From positions 27,167,483 to 27,192,482 of the forward strand of contig CM022679.1 in the NCBI GenBank assembly GCA_012295275.1: a stretch of 25,000 bases of DNA, written 5' to 3'. Under the pieces are notes generated by a model. It did no database searches. It was not told the DNA's origin and saw only the letters and a list, made by a program, of their open reading frames with translations. Positions within the stretch are counted from its first letter, which is position 1. Every line of letters starts with the position of its first letter. The position numbers and the translations under genes are program-made. The DNA comes from Chrysomallon squamiferum (Eukaryota; Mollusca; Gastropoda; Neomphalida; Peltospiridae). Below are positions 21,957-25,000 of the stretch, piece after piece.

Positions 21957-22200
21957 ATTCTAGATTATTAAATGTTTCCCTATAGACTCATTTGTACCAA
22001 TAACATCTAGATATTTTAAAATTAATTTTTTCGTTTGGATGAAGACTTCTAATTAACACTTGATGTAAAAACTATAATAATATACATCATGGTAACAGAA
22101 AATCCAAAAATTTAGCTAAGCAGACATATTATTTTTTCCATATATTACACGTTTAATATTAACGTAATCTAATGGTTCTTCTTTGAAGAATACACACTTA
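21957..22200. other. AT-rich intronic spacer
   Basis: No feature was recognised. Confidence 0.4.
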
Positions 22201-22201
22201 G

Positions 22202-22203
<2 letters not shown>

Positions 22204-22252
<49 letters not shown>
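22204..22252. repeat. (CA)n microsatellite, about 24 units
   Basis: A pure CA tract in the intron about 230 bp upstream of the shared exon. Confidence 0.97.
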
Positions 22253-22253
<1 letters not shown>

Positions 22254-22480
22254 CCATACACACAGAAATACGCACTCACACTTTACCTGTCCAGACCATC
22301 GTACTTACAGTGTGACCATTTAAAAAGATTATATGAAATAAATAACTGCTCGCTACTGATTGCTTTTTGCCTGTATTGGGTACACACAGACAATAAAAAA
22401 ATTCCTATAAGATCGTTTAAAAATCAAGTTATCAACATTATTTTTTCTCTCTCTATAACAATTAATTTCTGTTTTTTCAG

Positions 22481-22580
22481 GACCTTGTCCAATCAGTCTT
22501 CCACTTCAACGTCACGAGTACCCCACGCGTATTCATCAGATCGAGGCTGAAGAAGAACTTGACATAGATGATTTGGAAAG
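22481..22580 (+). CDS. Internal coding exon shared by the predicted transcripts (partial)
   Basis: This 100-nt exon follows a strong acceptor (attaatttctgttttttcag, including a branch-like ATTAAT) and ends at a consensus donor, AAG|gtaagt. Of three frames, two hit stops inside the exon (TGA after GGC, TAG after ACA). The third, needing one base from the previous exon, is open throughout. It encodes about 32 residues beginning PCPISLPLQRHEYPTRIHQI and ending in an acidic stretch, EAEEELDIDDLE. The exon ends in phase 0+2 (AG carried over). The composition fits a propeptide or linker rather than a folded domain core, and there is a single Cys. No next exon is visible before the window ends. I do not recognise the family. 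Confidence 0.75.
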
Positions 22581-23400
<820 letters not shown>

Positions 23401-23402
23401 AA

Positions 23403-23612
23403 GTTTTATATTTACACGAAATAGATTGGCATGATAATACTTGTTCCAAGAAACTGGAATCCGTTATATTTACTTGAAATCGCTTACACATTTGAAGAAG
23501 TGTATTTTATAAAAACACTGTTTCCAGGAAACGGAACTGGAATGTGTTATATTTACACAAATTAGACATATTGTGATAATACCATTTCCTGGAAACTGAC
23601 GTCATATACCTG
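23403..23612. repeat. Diverged tandem repeat, three copies, with terminal CRE
   Basis: Segments starting GTTATATTTACACGAAAT or a variant begin at about 23403, 23463 and 23546. TTCC-(A/T)GGAAACTGGAAT-like words at about 23443, 23522 and 23586 follow. The last copy ends in a perfect TGACGTCA at 23597-23604. Confidence 0.6.
23597..23604. promoter_or_regulatory. Perfect palindromic CRE octamer
   Basis: Context AACTGACGTCATATACC, sharing TGACGTCATAT with the copy at 12852. Confidence 0.4.
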
Positions 23613-23750
23613 ACTTACCTATCTTTTGACTAATATTTAAACTGTTTGTGTCAGTGTTGTCAAATTTGTTTTTCATTCATGAAGTCTATGCCAACACAAA
23701 CCCAGAGCCAGCACCTAGTTAACGGAAATCCGTGTTCATTCGTATGATCT

Positions 23751-24206
23751 ATTGTAAAGAACCTCAATGCACCCAAACTGGCATCTCTTACTAGTATAAG
23801 AAGTTCCTGTATTTGGTCAGTTGGCGAAAGAAGACTGATTTCATGACTTATCGTAAAGAACAAGTACCTATCTTGGCACCTATTACATATGTTAAAAAAG
23901 GAAATTTCATTGCTGTTAACAGTTCTCGTAACGAACCACAAAGTACCTAGATTGGCATCATTTTCAACAGTAACAATTTCCTACTGTTTTCGAAGAAGCC
24001 AAGAAAACATTGAAGTATATCTCGTTGACTTATCATCTATCGTCACAAACCACAAAGGGCTAAGCTTGGCACCAATTACAATAATATAGCTTCCTATTGG
24101 TCTAAGGGCCAACGGGAAACTAAAGTTAAGTTTGACTGTTTGAATTACCTAACGGAAAGAACCACAATGAACCCAGCTTGGCACCATTAACAACACAACT
24201 TCCTAC
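23751..24206. repeat. Interspersed tandem family with TTGGCACC core, five copies
   Basis: Five related segments of about 55-60 bp begin at about 23753, 23851, 23927, 24041 and 24153. The common form is CGTAAAGAACCACAAAG, then TACCTAGCTTGGCACC, then an AT-rich stretch, then ACTTCCTA. Less similar spacers of about 20-60 bp separate them, giving repeat distances of about 98, 76, 114 and 112 bp. TGACTTATC-like words precede some copies. Short open frames on both strands here have no splice support. Confidence 0.75.
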
Positions 24207-24209
24207 AAC

Positions 24210-24899
24210 TACGGTACATGCCAAAGTAGACAGTTGTACTGCGACTCATTGAGAACTTGAAGAAAAAAAATGTTTATAAAGTTGACTTTGGCGCTAGTAC
24301 ATTCAGAACAAGGGCCGATCCCAGGACTGTACAGGATGTCTTAATCGCCAAATTAGCTAACGATGAATATATTAGATTACAGTTTTGTAAAATTAATTAT
24401 TTAGACTCTCAAAATGTTAGATAATGAACAAACAGTCATGACATTTAATATAAAATTCATAATACAAGAGGCAAATTTTTTTTTCGAATATAATGCTCGG
24501 ATGGGTTGTCTGCAGAAACCTAAGATACCCCCAACCCTTTTAGATCCGCTAATGTTTATCTACGTCTGGAGAGAGAGGTGAATGCAGGTGTAAATTGATG
24601 AGATGTTTGGCACGATTCAATTTAATACGATCTGTCAAACAGTGTAGATTGGCAGGTAGGTCAGAAAACGGACGTTGAACCAGGAAATGACAAATCGTAG
24701 TACATATGCTTTTTGTATAGCTGGAAAAAAAAGAAGTTCAAAATGATTTTTTTCAGCCTGGGAACCTAAGTAACAAATCATTGATAGGAAAAACCATTAT
24801 GTATGTATCTGTGATTTTAATGTATGTGTGTATTTGTTAGTGTCAGGGTGTATTGTGTGTTCTTTTGTTTTTTTTTTATCATGAAATGAAGCTTAATAA

Positions 24900-24900
<1 letters not shown>
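24210..24900. other. Intronic sequence, partly less AT-rich, no recognised feature
   Basis: Segments near 24310-24360 and 24495-24600 are of mixed composition and could be remnants of dispersed elements. No tail, target duplication or internal promoter boxes are visible. A good acceptor-like tract, ATTTTTTTCAG, ends at about 24757. Read in the phase carried from the shared exon, the sequence after it meets TAA within four codons, so it is not supported as an exon. Confidence 0.35.

Positions 24901-24902
<2 letters not shown>

Positions 24903-24992
<90 letters not shown>
24903..24992. repeat. (CT)n microsatellite, about 45 units
   Basis: A pure CT tract at the right edge of the window. Confidence 0.97.
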
Positions 24993-24995
<3 letters not shown>

Positions 24996-25000
24996 CATAA

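Noticed and set aside
23660-24089. Opposing short frames on both strands
   Set aside because: They lie across the TTGGCACC repeat family and adjacent sequence, lack splice signals and show no known motif.
23751-24206. Repeat-spacer look of a CRISPR array
   Set aside because: The spacers vary in length and are partly related to one another, the repeats are diverged, and the region is intronic eukaryotic DNA.
24747-24790. Acceptor-like ATTTTTTTCAG as the next exon of the gene
   Set aside because: In the phase carried from the exon at 22481 it reaches TAA within four codons, and no other supporting signal is present.

Overview
The window looks like nuclear DNA from an animal, most likely an invertebrate. 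It is strongly AT-rich and packed with microsatellites. The only convincing coding signals are short exons with GT/AG splice sites separated by very long introns. There are no bacterial-style operons, rRNA, tRNA, CRISPR or recognisable transposon proteins. The mix of long (AG)n/(CT)n, (CA)n, (AAT)n, (ACT)n, ATGT/ATCC/ATCT tetranucleotides and diverged minisatellites resembles mollusc genomes (cephalopod or gastropod). A crustacean with a repeat-dense genome cannot be excluded. This placement is inference from repeat style, not from a recognised gene.

Gene content: one plus-strand gene is supported. A 100-nt internal exon at 22481-22580 has a textbook acceptor (gttttttcag) and donor (gtaagt) and is open in only one frame. 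Two upstream exons end in the phase that frame needs (one base carried over). One is a GC-rich exon at about 5970-6219 with a good start context and donor gtgagt. The other is a 70-nt exon at 7747-7816 that encodes a signal-peptide-like N-terminus and lies about 100 bp downstream of a perfect palindromic CRE (TGACGTCA). The simplest reading is a gene with alternative first coding exons, one predicting a secreted or membrane product and one lacking a signal peptide, joined across introns of about 14.7 or 16.3 kb to the same exon. The gene continues past the right edge. I do not recognise the protein family.

Layout: 0-2 kb is AT-rich DNA with trinucleotide and ATGT repeats and a GA array. A CpG-rich, promoter-like island lies at 2.1-2.62 kb. 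2.9-4.5 kb holds diverged tandem repeats and an (ATT)n tract. 5.5-6.6 kb has two CT arrays around a 45-bp minisatellite that runs directly into the first candidate exon. 7.2-7.8 kb is the promoter-like segment with the signal-peptide exon. 8-22.4 kb is a long intron full of microsatellites: tetranucleotides at 8.4-8.8, an A-skewed block at 9.36-10.4, a 226-bp pure AG array at 11.58, an AAT/GAT/ATT palindrome at 13.8, a 46-bp minisatellite at 15.6-16.2 and ACT clusters at 17.1-19.6. It also contains two further CpG-rich patches (11.93-12.1 and 14.22-14.47 kb) and a diverged local duplication. 22.48-25 kb holds the shared exon, two CT arrays and two interspersed tandem families, one built around a TTGGCACC core.

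Two short palindromes are more frequent than expected in DNA of this composition: TGACGTCA (six copies found) and CACGTG (eight copies found). They suggest that the locus carries distributed CREB/ATF-type and bHLH-type sites. Counts and expectations were made by eye and are approximate.
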